Assembly: GCA_015227615.1 (NCBI GenBank)
Contig: JAALGZ010000010.1
Span: 124,001 to 188,000, forward strand
DNA length: 64,000 nt
From: Labyrinthula sp. Ha
Taxonomy: Eukaryota; Sar; Bigyra; Labyrinthulida; Labyrinthulaceae
Direction: 5' to 3'
Shown here: piece after piece, positions 42,663 to 54,300 of the stretch
Position numbering within the stretch: position 1 is the stretch's first letter
How the letters are laid out: each line of letters begins with the position of its first letter
Position numbers and translations under genes: made by a program
Notes under the pieces: generated by a model
What the model was told of the DNA's origin: nothing
The model's input: the letters and a program-made list of their open reading frames with translations, nothing else
Databases searched by the model: none

Positions 42663-43610
42663 AAGGACAAAGGAATAAAGCTGGTAAACGGTTGTAAAAT
42701 TAAAACGAAAAGAGTTGCAATTAACAAGAACGGAAAATTACAGACACTAAAATGAACACCTTTGGGTAAAGAATACACCTCAGCTGATTTCATGGTTTCA
42801 GAAGAAATTAGTTCAAGTTTAGCTAACAATGAACCAAACTTTTTATGTACAAATTCAAATTCATTTCTTTGCAAGTCAACTAGCGTTTTATCAGCTAAAC
42901 CAGAATTTTGTAACATTCTTGCATTTTGAATAATAAGGTCTGCTCTGTTCCCTCTTATCATTGAGTTAGCTCTATCTATACAGTTAAACAGATCTTTTCC
43001 CAAAGGCTTTCGAACAAAGTTAAATACATCAGAAGATAAACAGATTAATTGATAATCCTGGAATTTCATGCTTAGCAAATAGTTTTCAACTGTAGTTTAA
43101 ATTCTATCATTGTCCAGAAACGAACACTCTGCGCACCTGTGTATTTCACAAGTTGAACCTACATAAACAGATTCTGTTTCAAGTGGCTTTAAGTAAACAT
43201 GACAGCTGATATTTTCATCTGCATGTACTTCAGAAAATAGATTGCGATTCACGGAGCATGTATCGAAGTTGATAACCTGATCAAAATTAAAACCAATAGC
43301 TAGAAACCAGTCAAAGATAAACACTTGGTCAAGTTCGATTGATGTTTTCAGGAAGCCATTCTTATTCAGCAGACCATGATTTTCTTTATGCTTAAAGAAT
43401 TGAAATGTTTTACCAATTAGGAAGTGAAAAAGGTTTATGAAGGACTTTTGATCTTCTTCATTTTCCATATTCTTCTAAAATGTATAGAGAACATCAGCGG
43501 CAACTTGATCCTCTAGATCCAACTCAAGTTCAATCAGTGCATCAATTATGTGAATTAATATCTTGCCTCGAACGAAGCATCTATATCCAGTTCTCGGCTC
43601 CACTTGTCAT
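42659..43610 (-). pseudogene. Opposing gene in the Crypton-like element, unknown
   Basis: One minus-strand frame is protein-like from about 43610 to 42659, interrupted only by a TAG just before the ATG at 43468 and a TAA at 43099-43097. The parts read QVEPRTGYRCFVRGK..., MENEEDQKSFINLFHFLIGK... and MLSMKFQDYQLICLSSDVF.... A Cys/His group (STCEIHRCAEC) may bind a metal. It ends in a hydrophobic stretch. The opposite-strand frame at 43480-43728 is its shadow. It is convergent with the recombinase and inside the inserted DNA, so it is cargo or a second element gene. No family is recognised. Confidence 0.55.
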
Positions 43611-43990
43611 GTCGCAGAATATGATAGTTATTAGTTTCTACTGCAACCTCCAAAGTGCTCATTTCATTTTGAGTGTTACTTTTTTTTCACTTTCGGTTGA
43701 ATTCCTGTTTCTAGAGTTCAACCAATGAAATTGCGCTATTCGGTATTGGAAATCGCATGACAGCCAATCATTCTAATTCCGACCACAAGTAATTCTTATT
43801 TGGATATTCTTGTATTCAGTTTATTATTTTATTGGTTGTAATATTTATAACGGGTCGGGAAATTTATCGAGAGCTTAATATTGTCTCGATTTTTCAACTG
43901 GAATGAATCTAAAATAGAAGATTTCAATTTGGAATTATTAATGGTATAACGATAGGGATAAATCTTACAGAATCTTAGAAACTAGGGATA

Positions 43991-45841
43991 GGACTTTTTT
44001 AATCCACTTGAACCTGATTGATCACATTCTTATGAAGTTTATACTTCGTCTGGATTTTGAGTGTGTAGAATCCTAAATTTCATAGCGAAAATTTTTATGT
44101 CGCGGAATTAGAATTCGCCTAGGAAATTGAAGGGTACAAAAATTCACAATTTGAACCGAATGGATATAAACCCAAACCCAATTTAAAAAAAATTGCTAGG
44201 GAAAAAATCCTTATGAAAAAGAAACATAAAGAAGTTTAACACAAAGAGAAATGAGTTAAGACGGATGTTGGACCTTAAAGACCTCTAGCTCTGCAGTAAA
44301 AATGCTTGAAACACTTATGTACTGCGCTACAAGATACTTTAGAACTAGCAAAAGTCGGCAAGCCACTTTATGAAGTCAGAAACGTTGAAAAGGTTTGGAA
44401 TTGAAGTAGTTAAGTTAGGAAGTTGCAGAATTATTTGTATTAGTTCGAAGAATTTTACATATAAATATAGTCTTAAGTTTGATTTAAAGAGGAGCGTTTA
44501 CATCTTTTAGATAATTGGCTTAACAGAAGCTTGCCTAGAATGTTTACATATATTTGTTAGAGGTTAAACTTTAATGGATGCAGCAGAATCATCTTCTCCC
44601 AGAACAGTTCCAGGAATTATCTACAGAATCAAGTTTGAACATCAAATCACCAGTAAAGAGAAAAAGAATATATAAGGTTGGGGTTGAAAAAAAATTATGT
44701 GTGCATAAACTTGGGTTCAAAAAAATATTCAATACTTATTTTCCTTGAACTCATCACTTGAACTTTATTCCTGAACTGTTGACCATCCCTTTTCAGATTA
44801 AAATATTTTTTTCCAAACGCCCAACCTAAATCCCGTCCCTTTTCAAAATAAAATTTAATTAAGCAAACATCTTGAAAATGATTTACCTTTTTTTTTATTT
44901 TTTTTTGTAAAGCGTGTTGAGTTTCCTTTTTCTTTTCCAAATAAAAATTAAACGTTCGGTTATATAAACCGTCCTGGGTTTTCTTTTCTTTTCAAATATA
45001 AATTAAACTGAACTCCAACGTCTTATGCTTTCTTTTTCTTTCAAATTTAAATTAGACTTAAATAGAACTTCTTTAGCTTTCTTCTCTTCTTCTGTAAGAA
45101 CATCCAAGCTGAAAATATTTAGGTAACCTAAAAAAATAATATAATTTTTGTTTAAATACATGTAATAGTGAACATTAGTTAACTTGATCGAGTTTTCATT
45201 CTCATTTCATCTTTTCTTGTGGCTGAACATTGTGCTTTCACAATCTTGGTGCAGTTTTACTATTTTCTTGGCTTGAATATATATATTTTGAATTTTGGTT
45301 TTGGGGAATTTCCAATTCCGACGAATCGAAAAAATGGAGTGCAACACTCCGGAGTGGAAAAACAAACCCTGGAAACCAGTTTGATAATAATTTTGTGTAT
45401 ATCAGTCAAACAATAAAAGAGAAAGAAAGCAAAGAATAACCATAATGTATTACGAAGTGTATTTTATAAAATGGAGCTCTTACCTTTCTATCCACCAACG
45501 TGTAGTGTAATCTTACCAGCACGTAGAAGGCGGTAATTTAAATTCTTGAAAAGGAAAGTTTATTTTGACGATCTATCTAAAAAATGAAAGCAGAACTAAG
45601 CTAGATCATAACATAGAATTAATGTTTCTTAAGAGTTCAATTATTAATTTGATACCAATAAACAGGAAAGAACGAGTTAGAGCAGAAGAATAGGAAATCA
45701 ACGTTTAGTAAGGTAGAGAGAGATAAAGGATCAAAGTCAGAGGTAGCTAAAACGAGCATAATCATCAAGTTTTTTGAGGAAGATCTATTGAGAACTTACA
45801 GAAGTGTAACAGAACATGGCGGAAACTATGATGGATGATAA
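43991..45841. other. No gene seen; weak tandem repeats
   Basis: A 33-codon frame at about 44574 (MDAAESSSPRTVPGII) could be a small exon but has no visible partner. 44880-45080 holds three loose repeats of a unit of about 60 bp built of ctttttcttttc followed by aaattaaac-type sequence. Frames near 45219-45439 are chance-like. Confidence 0.4.
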
Positions 45842-48800
45842 TTGGAGAAAATAGGTATTTTTATTTACATTATGGCGAGCAGAATTATAAAGACCCATAC
45901 CTGGAAGGGTTTTAAAGTAATCAGTCCAGAAAGTTTTGTTTATGAAAATGGAGTAGTTGGTGATCTGGTGAGAAAATATTTCAAGTTGAGAGAAATATTG
46001 AGCTTAATGGTAATCAAAAGGTTGAGCTGTATTGGGAAGAAAGAAGATGACGAAAAGATATTAAAACCTGTGAAAAATAAGGTACAAGGAAGAGAAGAAC
46101 TGGAATGCATTCAGATTCAAGAAGTTAATAAAATATGCAACTTTTCATAAAGATGTATTGAAGGAAGATGTTGTAGATAGCTTATTTAAAGACGTTGAAA
46201 AAAGCTTTTTATTTCTACCAGAAGAAGCTGAAAAAAAGAAAGGTAATTTGGAAGGAAATATTAAAAAGTATATCTAAATTTTTATTTGTGAGAAATGATA
46301 ATTTAGCAATTGTTTTTGCTTGAAGAATGACGACTGTGTATATTTGAAAGAATATATCCTTAGCTGAATCCTTCCATTACAAGTGTGGGAGATGCTTAAA
46401 GCACTCAATTTCAGAAAGGAGATTACATTAAAAAAGAAAAGACCATTAAAGAAGAATATTTTGCTTTATAATGGGTGTGCAAATTGGAAATTAGAACAGT
46501 TGAAGTCAGGGGGGAAATCCAGGCAGTCTTTTATTGTGCACTCGTAATTGAAAATATGGAAACAGAAGTAGTGTGCTTCAAAGAAAAGATAACCGAAGAA
46601 AGGTGAAAACATCCAGAGTTGGAAGAGATTAAGATTCGATTGGATGAGTGCCTGAGAATGGCGAAGTACAATTCCCGTGATATAAAAGGAGAGGTGAATC
46701 AATCAATGAGGGAAAATAGATGGATAAGATGATTGAACAGGAGTTCGGCTGTACAGACAAGATTCCAAAAAGATTTTTAAAATCTAAGGAAGAAAAAATT
46801 CCAATGAAAAAGGAAAACTGAGAAATTTCACAATCAGAAGCGGGTGAGGTAATAACGAAACCATTTTCATACTTCTTTGCTAAATCAATAGCAGTGAACT
46901 GAAATATGAGTCTACGAGTCTTACCAATTTTTCAACACTGAATAATATATCAGAAGAAGTTGCAGAGTTGAAGAGAATCAGATACAATTCATTGGTCGAC
47001 TCGTGAGTATTTAAAAAGGCCATCAGTTGGGTACTCAAATCTAAATGTAATATAATAAAAAGACTAAAGAAGACCTAATGGGCATAAACGACCGAAGGTG
47101 ACATTAACCCAGTCTGGGAAGTAAACATTCTACATGAAGGTAGTTAGTTGGAAGAGCAAAACTTTATGGAAATTCTCCGTAATATGTAGCTCTTAATCTT
47201 TGAGGCTGATGAGTGGGTTGATTTTATTTTAGGTAGCGAGGTGTTGTGCGGGTATTTGATAGATCCTTTGATCATGTAGAAGAGATGACAAAAAGGTCAT
47301 GAAATCAGAATGTAGATGATAGGCTATAAAGCGGTTTGTTAATATAGTAGGAAGCGAAGATAAATATCTCATGGAAGTAGAAGACGGGCGCTATATGTAG
47401 CGGGATTCCTATTTACGATCGCGGTGAATGTAGTGCCGTTGGTATTTAGAACCAATGTTACTGAACAAGATGATTATATGAGTGCCTAGGATACCGACGT
47501 GGACATTTTCAAAGGGAGTGTTAGCTGGATTGGTTAGGGTATTAATATGACTGAGGAGAATAAAAACTAAGGCGGAGACTTCCTCTGGAGCTTTTTTACA
47601 TATTCGCCAAAATATAAGCAGAAATTTAGTAGTCTCTTCTTAGCTGAAATTTGAATATTTTGGATTTATAGAGTCTGCTACACTTATTTTTGAAATGATA
47701 ATTATAATGTTTGAACCTTTCTCTGAAGCTAGTTTGAGTATACAGCGACAGTTGCTACTTAGATAAAAACATGAAGATTTTTTTTCATTTACCAAACAGG
47801 TAGGTGAGACATGTGGGAGTGTTAACGTTATAGAATTTATCAACAGATTTTTTTCTAATGGTAGCTATAAAAGACCTGAATAAACTCATATTCAGGGCAA
47901 GTTCTTTTTTATCTCAGATACAGTCACCCAAATGATGAGTAATTATCTCTTGAGGATTTAAGTGTATTTGAATAAAGCTCACAGAAGTTAACGGTTTACC
48001 CACTTTCATCTTTACTCTGGGCACGATTATGTAACATTCGCATGCCTTGCTGGTGAACTTCTGATGCTTATTATACCTTGAAGAGTATCATATTTGTCTC
48101 CAGTTACTTCATAGGAATTGTATAATAAACCATCTTTTCTTAATGAGACAGATCTAGGAGGTGCTGATTCAGGTAGTCGTGCGACCTGGTATAGTTACTA
48201 AATAAATTGATTATTCAATCATCATGAACCCAAGATACCAGATCTTTACAAAAATCTAGAAAACCTTTTAAAGCAAATATTGAGGGAAATTTTGACACTT
48301 GACTCAGAGAAGTATGTGATAATCAACCAGATTATTACATTTTTAGAAATTTAATTTAATAAAGATCGTTGGAAGCTCGGTAATAAATATGTGATAATCT
48401 TTTAGGGAGGGTGAAATTGGTCCATCACCATGAATTAGCCCAGATAATATAAACGCTGAGCTATATCTCATCGATGTTTTGGGGATTTTTAAAAGTTAGA
48501 AAGTTTTTTTGGGTTTTCCTAAGGCTAACGAAGAACTAAAGCACTTGAGAAGAAAGAGGGTAAGAATACCCAGGGAAGAGGACAAACAAAAAATACTTCC
48601 AAGTACAAAAAACCATTAAAATCGGCTTGAAAACTTTTATTTGATGTTTTAACCCTGAAGAAAATATTTTATTTTATGATATTTGAGTGATATATTATAT
48701 TCTATTTTAATACCTTGAAGTACTAAGAACATTGACACCAGTAACCCTAAAATATCAAACTATAGAGAGATAATAGTGAAACCAAGTTTTTTTTTTCTAT

Positions 48801-48877
48801 ATTAACTAAGAAATAATATATCTCTTGTAGGAAAGCATTTCCTGTTATGGTAGTAATTAGAAAACATCAATTGGAAG

Positions 48878-48895
48878 ATATATATATATATATAT
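48878..48895. repeat. (AT)n microsatellite
   Basis: Uninterrupted TA dinucleotide tract of about 18 bp. Confidence 0.8.
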
Positions 48896-50412
48896 CAAAT
48901 GTTCCGGGGATAATTATATTTATAGATTGCCAAAACGTAATCAGGATTTTGAACCACAAATAGGTGAAATTTTTTATGAATGATTCTACATAAACTTTAT
49001 CGGCCATTGGTTTTATGGAGGTAAATATAGTATCCCTCCACCTCTTAGTTAGAAGAATATTCTTTGATATTGTTTGTCTAGATGTCTGGATTCAAACTAT
49101 AAATAGGGGATGGAATAAGTTATGTTGCAGAGAACAAAGCTCAATCTGGAGGACAGAGATTCTAAACTGGATTACGGGGGGATGTGTAACGAGCTATCTG
49201 CTTTATCCTATCACCCGGATAGTTATAATTTGGTGCCATAAGTTGGAGTGAGGTTGACGAGATGCTAGCTCTTTAATTAGAGAAGAGAGAGAGAGAAAAT
49301 ATGATGTTGCCTAAGATAAGTAGAGGAAATGATAAAATAAAGGTGACAAAAAGCTCTGTTCCTTTTGCTATCCTAAAAACAAATTTACAATATACACATA
49401 GAGCGAAGAAGAAAAGATACAATTCATTAAAGAACTTTTTTTAGAATTAAGGGAAGAACTTATTTAAGAAAGCAATGAAGAAGTGTCGTTGATATTGTTT
49501 TCATTAGTAGAGGCCCAGTTAAACGGTGGGTGGTTTAACGATTGCAGGGACATGGGGAAGCAATGCAAGGTTGATGGTCATGTCACAGTTTCTCTACGTT
49601 AATAGCAAAGGTTGAACCCTTATATTGGTGGATTTATTTGCTTTATCCACAATACTTAAATATTATACCGCACAAAAATGAACAAAAGCAGAAAACATGC
49701 CTCTTAGGCATACCGCAGGAAACCAAGATAGCTGAACTTACCTTGTTGAAAATGTCAAAGACCTTAGGGCAGTAATATATATGACATTCGTACTGGAAGT
49801 GGTCATGGAATATTGTTTTTTTATAAGTACCTTTAAACATAATAATTCCTTTATTTTTACTTTATATCACATTACTATATTCTAATCAAAATAAAAAAAT
49901 ATTGTACCAAGATGACAATAAGATACTTAGATTACATCCATCTACTCCATAAAAGAACTGGCTTATATGACTATAGATCGCCACGAGTAAGAAGTTCTTA
50001 ACTCCTTTGTATATAATGGCAACCAAAATTTGTGTAGCGGCCACAAGACGGTTATGAACGGAATAGAGATATCGATTGAGTTAGGAAGAGCTATCAAATG
50101 CGCTGCTCCATCTCTCTATACCAATAAACGATATGCTGGTGGCATCTTGGAAGTACTTTTGGTAAAATCACACACCTGAGGAAACCTAATTAATTCGCAA
50201 AATAAATAAATTATCACCATTTATGGTGCCTTCAACTTGCATTAGGAAAACTGAGGAGGATGAAGGAGCGAGCACCCAATGGCAACCCATAGTATGATTA
50301 AAACTGTGATAGATGTAGGCAAAGAATATCGATAACACTTCCTGAAGTAATGAATAACTTTTTAATATGCTTTTGCACACATGTATAAAAAAATCAATAA
50401 ACGTGCTACTAC

Positions 50413-51335
50413 CAGGGTTTCTTAACGGTGCAAACGGTAATACCGTTAACCGTTAAGACACCAATTTTGCTTACCGGTAATAACGGTAAAGATTTTGTTA
50501 ATTACCGTTTATTAGCGGTAAATTACCGGTAAGCTAACAAAATTTGTTAACTTTCGGGTTATATTAACCGTGCCATGGTACTACCGTAAGAAGTTACCTG
50601 GATTCCACTAGGCATCGAAGCCGCGATATATGGTTTATACCACGGATCTATCCCAGCTATCCCAACTATCTCAACCAGATAATATGCAATATTATAATTG
50701 TTACTAGTATCATCATTATGGACTGGCCAGTCGATTCCGGAGAACCCTTCTACAAGGGCAGACAAGATATTAAACACAACTAAGTAAAGACTAGAAGTTA
50801 CGAGACTTAGTTTATATCGTTCGAAAGCTCTCTTTTTGTAGATTACACTTATTTAACATTTAATTGAATTTGAGAATGTTAAGAATGATAAACAATAGTG
50901 CCTTAGCAACAACGAAACGGATGATGACTGCAGACAATGAAATCCCTCTAGCTCGGCTCCAAATTCGTTTCATCAAAATCTCCATCAAGTAGAAGACAGA
51001 TAGTTTTGAACCTTCGAGGAGCAAATTATCCTTCTTCTTGTTTAAAACCTGCTTTTACTTCTTTTTGCACTACCTTTTTTGTTCGGACAAGGGGTTTTTC
51101 TGGACTTGTTTGGTTTTGACTTTGAACAGAAAGAGAAGATTTGGTGTTTGCTGAATTTCCCAAAAATATGCCAGTACGTACCGTTACTTAGCAAAATTAT
51201 CAAAATTACCGTTAATTTTACGGTAATTTTGTTTACCGCCAAGACTTCAATTTTGCTTACCGGTAATAACGGTAAGCAGAGTTAACAAAATCCTTACCGT
51301 TAACTAACGGTCAACCGTTTTGTTAAGAAACCCTA
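50413..51335. mobile_element. Non-autonomous hAT-type transposon (MITE)
   Basis: The left end is CAGGGTTTCTTAAC and the right end, read inward, is TAGGGTTTCTTAAC. Both are flanked by the identical 8-bp GCTACTAC (50405-50412 and 51336-51343). Eight-bp target duplications and ends beginning C/TAGGG are the hallmark of hAT transposons. The 923-bp element has sub-terminal arrays of accggtaataacggtaa-type repeats, probable transposase-binding sites, and no transposase. Related fragments occur at 7755-8100, 27966-28150 and 3790-3895. A 72-codon minus frame at 50559-50777 has no known match and is doubtful. Confidence 0.88.
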
Positions 51336-54300
51336 GCTACTACCCAAGACCGTAGTACCAATAATAGAAATGCCAATTAAATTCCACCCGCTATGAAATC
51401 TAGGATCACAAAAGAAAATATGTGTCTGGGTTAAATTAGAGAGTTTTATAAGGAAGATGGCATTAATGAAAATCCGTAACCGATATATGGTTTATTGGTC
51501 GTGTGGTACCAAAAAAGGATAATCAGGGGAAAATTAGTCCCAGTTTTAGTTGAAGTGAATAGGTTATTTTATAAGAAGCCAATATGTCTAGGATTAATAA
51601 ATACAGTCCGAGAATAATTCTCGGGCATTTATACAGGGACTTAGAGTTTGATAGCACACTTGGTTAATTGGTTATCTCAGAGGGCACGATATTCACAATG
51701 TTATTATGGGTTATTGAACTACACAAAAACAATATACCTTAATGACTTACCATAATAGACCGATCTTCTTCAATAACCTTATAGTTTTCAATATTACATA
51801 TATTTGCAATGATACAAAGAGAATGAAACAATGCAATGGATTCAATAAGTACTAATATATATAATCAGGTTCGAACGTTGATACAAATTGAAAAAACACC
51901 ACGGCATTTTGTGTTAATGGTAAGAAAGGCAACTCATACTGATTTAACACTACCTACGTAAAGTAAAGAGTACTGTAGATACATGTTGGAATATGAAAGT
52001 TAGATCTCTTCTAAGAAATATTATGAGAAGATTCACCCCTAAAAGTACAGAATATATAAACTTCAGTTAGCAGAAACTTTACTTGTAGGATAGTCGTCGA
52101 CGGCGGGTGTTTCCGAAATGAAGAAAGAATGGGATAAGATAATTCTGTCTACTCTGAAATCATCGGTAGGAAAAGAAATTACTAAGAGAAAATTGGGTTG
52201 AATGTGGATAAAGGAGAGAGAGAGAACTTTAAGAGTATTGGAACTGTCTTGGCTGGTGGCAAAAAACAGATACAAAACACAACTGCAGTAAAACAATTCT
52301 AAGCCTTGTTACGGTTAATTCTAATAAATATTATAACCTCCTATTTTTCTTGAGGATAAACATGAAGAGAGGCTTAAGTACTTTCTTAAGAAAATCCTGT
52401 ATTAAATGATGTTTTTAACGATGAATTTGAAACTAAATACTTGGGATGGAGTACTTGAACTATATTTTTTTTAACCTATAATCATTGAGCTCAAGAAAAT
52501 TTCCTTCACATCTACATTTTAATCAAAGGTAATTTAATTTTGAATTGGTCACATTAACATAAAGATAAGATTGTAGTTTAAAGGGTTAAAGATAATTTTT
52601 TGGACATCTGGACTTCATACAAAGATAGGCTGCAGTTCTGAAACATGTGATGTTAGCTATCCATTACTTTGACGGCAAAGAAATATTATATCTGAGATAT
52701 TCGCTCCATGGTGACATTAGAAAAGCTAAATAAGAACCACTTATATGAATAATGAACATAACGGGGGCAGAATACAAGTGATATTGAAGAAATCCACTGG
52801 GGTGGTGCTAGTCAAAAACGAAGAAAAGACGCATTTACATGGAAAAGGGGGTCAATGATGGGTAAGGATAACTGAGATTACAAAATAAAATATGATGTTG
52901 ATTCCCTAGAGATGTACCATAATGACCAACCAAGACAAGAAAGAATAAAATAAAAGAAGTTAAATGAAGACACTGGATACACTGTGACATCATTAATAGT
53001 ACAAGAAAACTTTAGCTAGAAAAATTACTGAAAAGACTCAGGAGCTAATAAAACAGGGAGACTTAATAAAAAAAGAAGAACATTAGATAAATTCTGAATG
53101 TATAACTGATGGATTCGGAATCATAGAAGTGTTGATAGTTAGTCTTTTGAAGTATGGGCCGGCATTAACGTCATATAGCTCTCAGACCCTAAAGGGTGTG
53201 AAAATGATACAAAAAATACATAACACCAAACAAAGTGGGGGTGAAGACCTGAAATGGATTAATAAACCTTTTCATCAATGCGTCATATATAGGGCCTAAG
53301 AATATTCAGAAATGTTTATATTCGGCACTAGAAACTTTTGAAATTTGTAGGATGTGTTCAGCGGATCTCTAATTGGAGATAGATGTATCAATCTTAGGAA
53401 AGTAGAGACAATGTATTTGGGAAAGGGGAAAATGATGCCTCATTGGAAAAGCATGAAACATAAATACGGATATTTTATGACACCTCATGCTTCGAAGACA
53501 TACCAACTCGTTTGCATCTACTTAGAAAAAACCTGGTTTGCCCAAGACCGATATCAATAAGCCAGGAAAACTTAAGTGATTATTTTCTAACAATATTCAG
53601 TATAGAAGGAAATATCATGGCCATTTGAAAAAAGAGTGTCATTGCTGCAATTATTGCGAGATTGTTTTATGCATTGTATATTATTTTTGAAGATGATAAG
53701 TTTGATTAATATACGCTTAATAAAAGTATATCGACATTGTAAAGCACTAGAGATTGGTTTTCTTTACGTAAGCCCTTTAAGTACATCCTGACTGTGATTA
53801 AGCTAGGTTTAACATAGGTAACACATCAAGGCTGTAGTACAATAGCTAGGTTGATTAATGGCTCACTGCATGTTGCCAAAGAAATTCACTATAGCTACCA
53901 ACCCAGGAAGGTATTACGTAATCAGGTAATGATGTAATTGGTGGGAAGGACGACATTTACAGAAAATGGCATCAGCCGCTGCTCTATATGTACTAAAGGT
54001 AAGGTCGAAATTGTAACAAAAACTAAAATTATTCTTTACAAAGAGCTTAGTCAGAGAATTCTGGTTTAATTGATGAAAATGATCAAAGTTTATAGAAGAG
54101 ATTAACAGCATAATGAACGACCTGTCACTATCTTCACATATGGTAAGGGGAAAATTGGCACCATGAATATTTGACTTATTCATTTTTTTAGTGGTCGGTT
54201 TGATGTTGGATGATCTTTGTTCTTACAAAGAGTATACAACAGACCCAAAGTTCTTTTTTATTATTGTTTGAACTATTCTTGCGCATGAATCTATAAAGGC

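Larger units (their letters stand above)
39994..43794 (+). mobile_element. Crypton-like tyrosine-recombinase element, inserted in copy B
   Basis: Comparison with the empty copy A site (aaaaagaattcttattt at about 2946-2962) shows exactly what was added: 3801 bp, flanked by AATT at 39990-39993 and 43791-43794, while copy A has one AATT. There are no terminal inverted repeats and no reverse transcriptase or transposase, only a tyrosine recombinase pseudogene and an opposing gene. Short flanking repeats without terminal inverted repeats, plus a single recombinase gene, fit the Crypton class. Both genes are broken, so this copy is inactive. Confidence 0.8.
36985..43990. repeat. Segmental duplication, copy B (partner 1-3140)
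   Basis: Position 1 of the window corresponds to 36985. The match covers the Roco 3' half and downstream DNA to 39993, then resumes at 43791 after the Crypton-like insertion and ends near 43990. 37770-38500 contains no gene in either copy. A 101-codon frame at 39165-39470 has stops in copy A and is not a gene. Confidence 0.85.

Noticed and set aside
43480-43728. An 82-residue plus-strand frame in the Crypton-like element
   Set aside because: It overlaps, on the opposite strand, the better-supported frame of the antisense pseudogene.
50559-50777. A 72-residue minus frame as a hAT transposase fragment
   Set aside because: It shows no hAT dimerisation-domain motif and lies in a short non-autonomous element.
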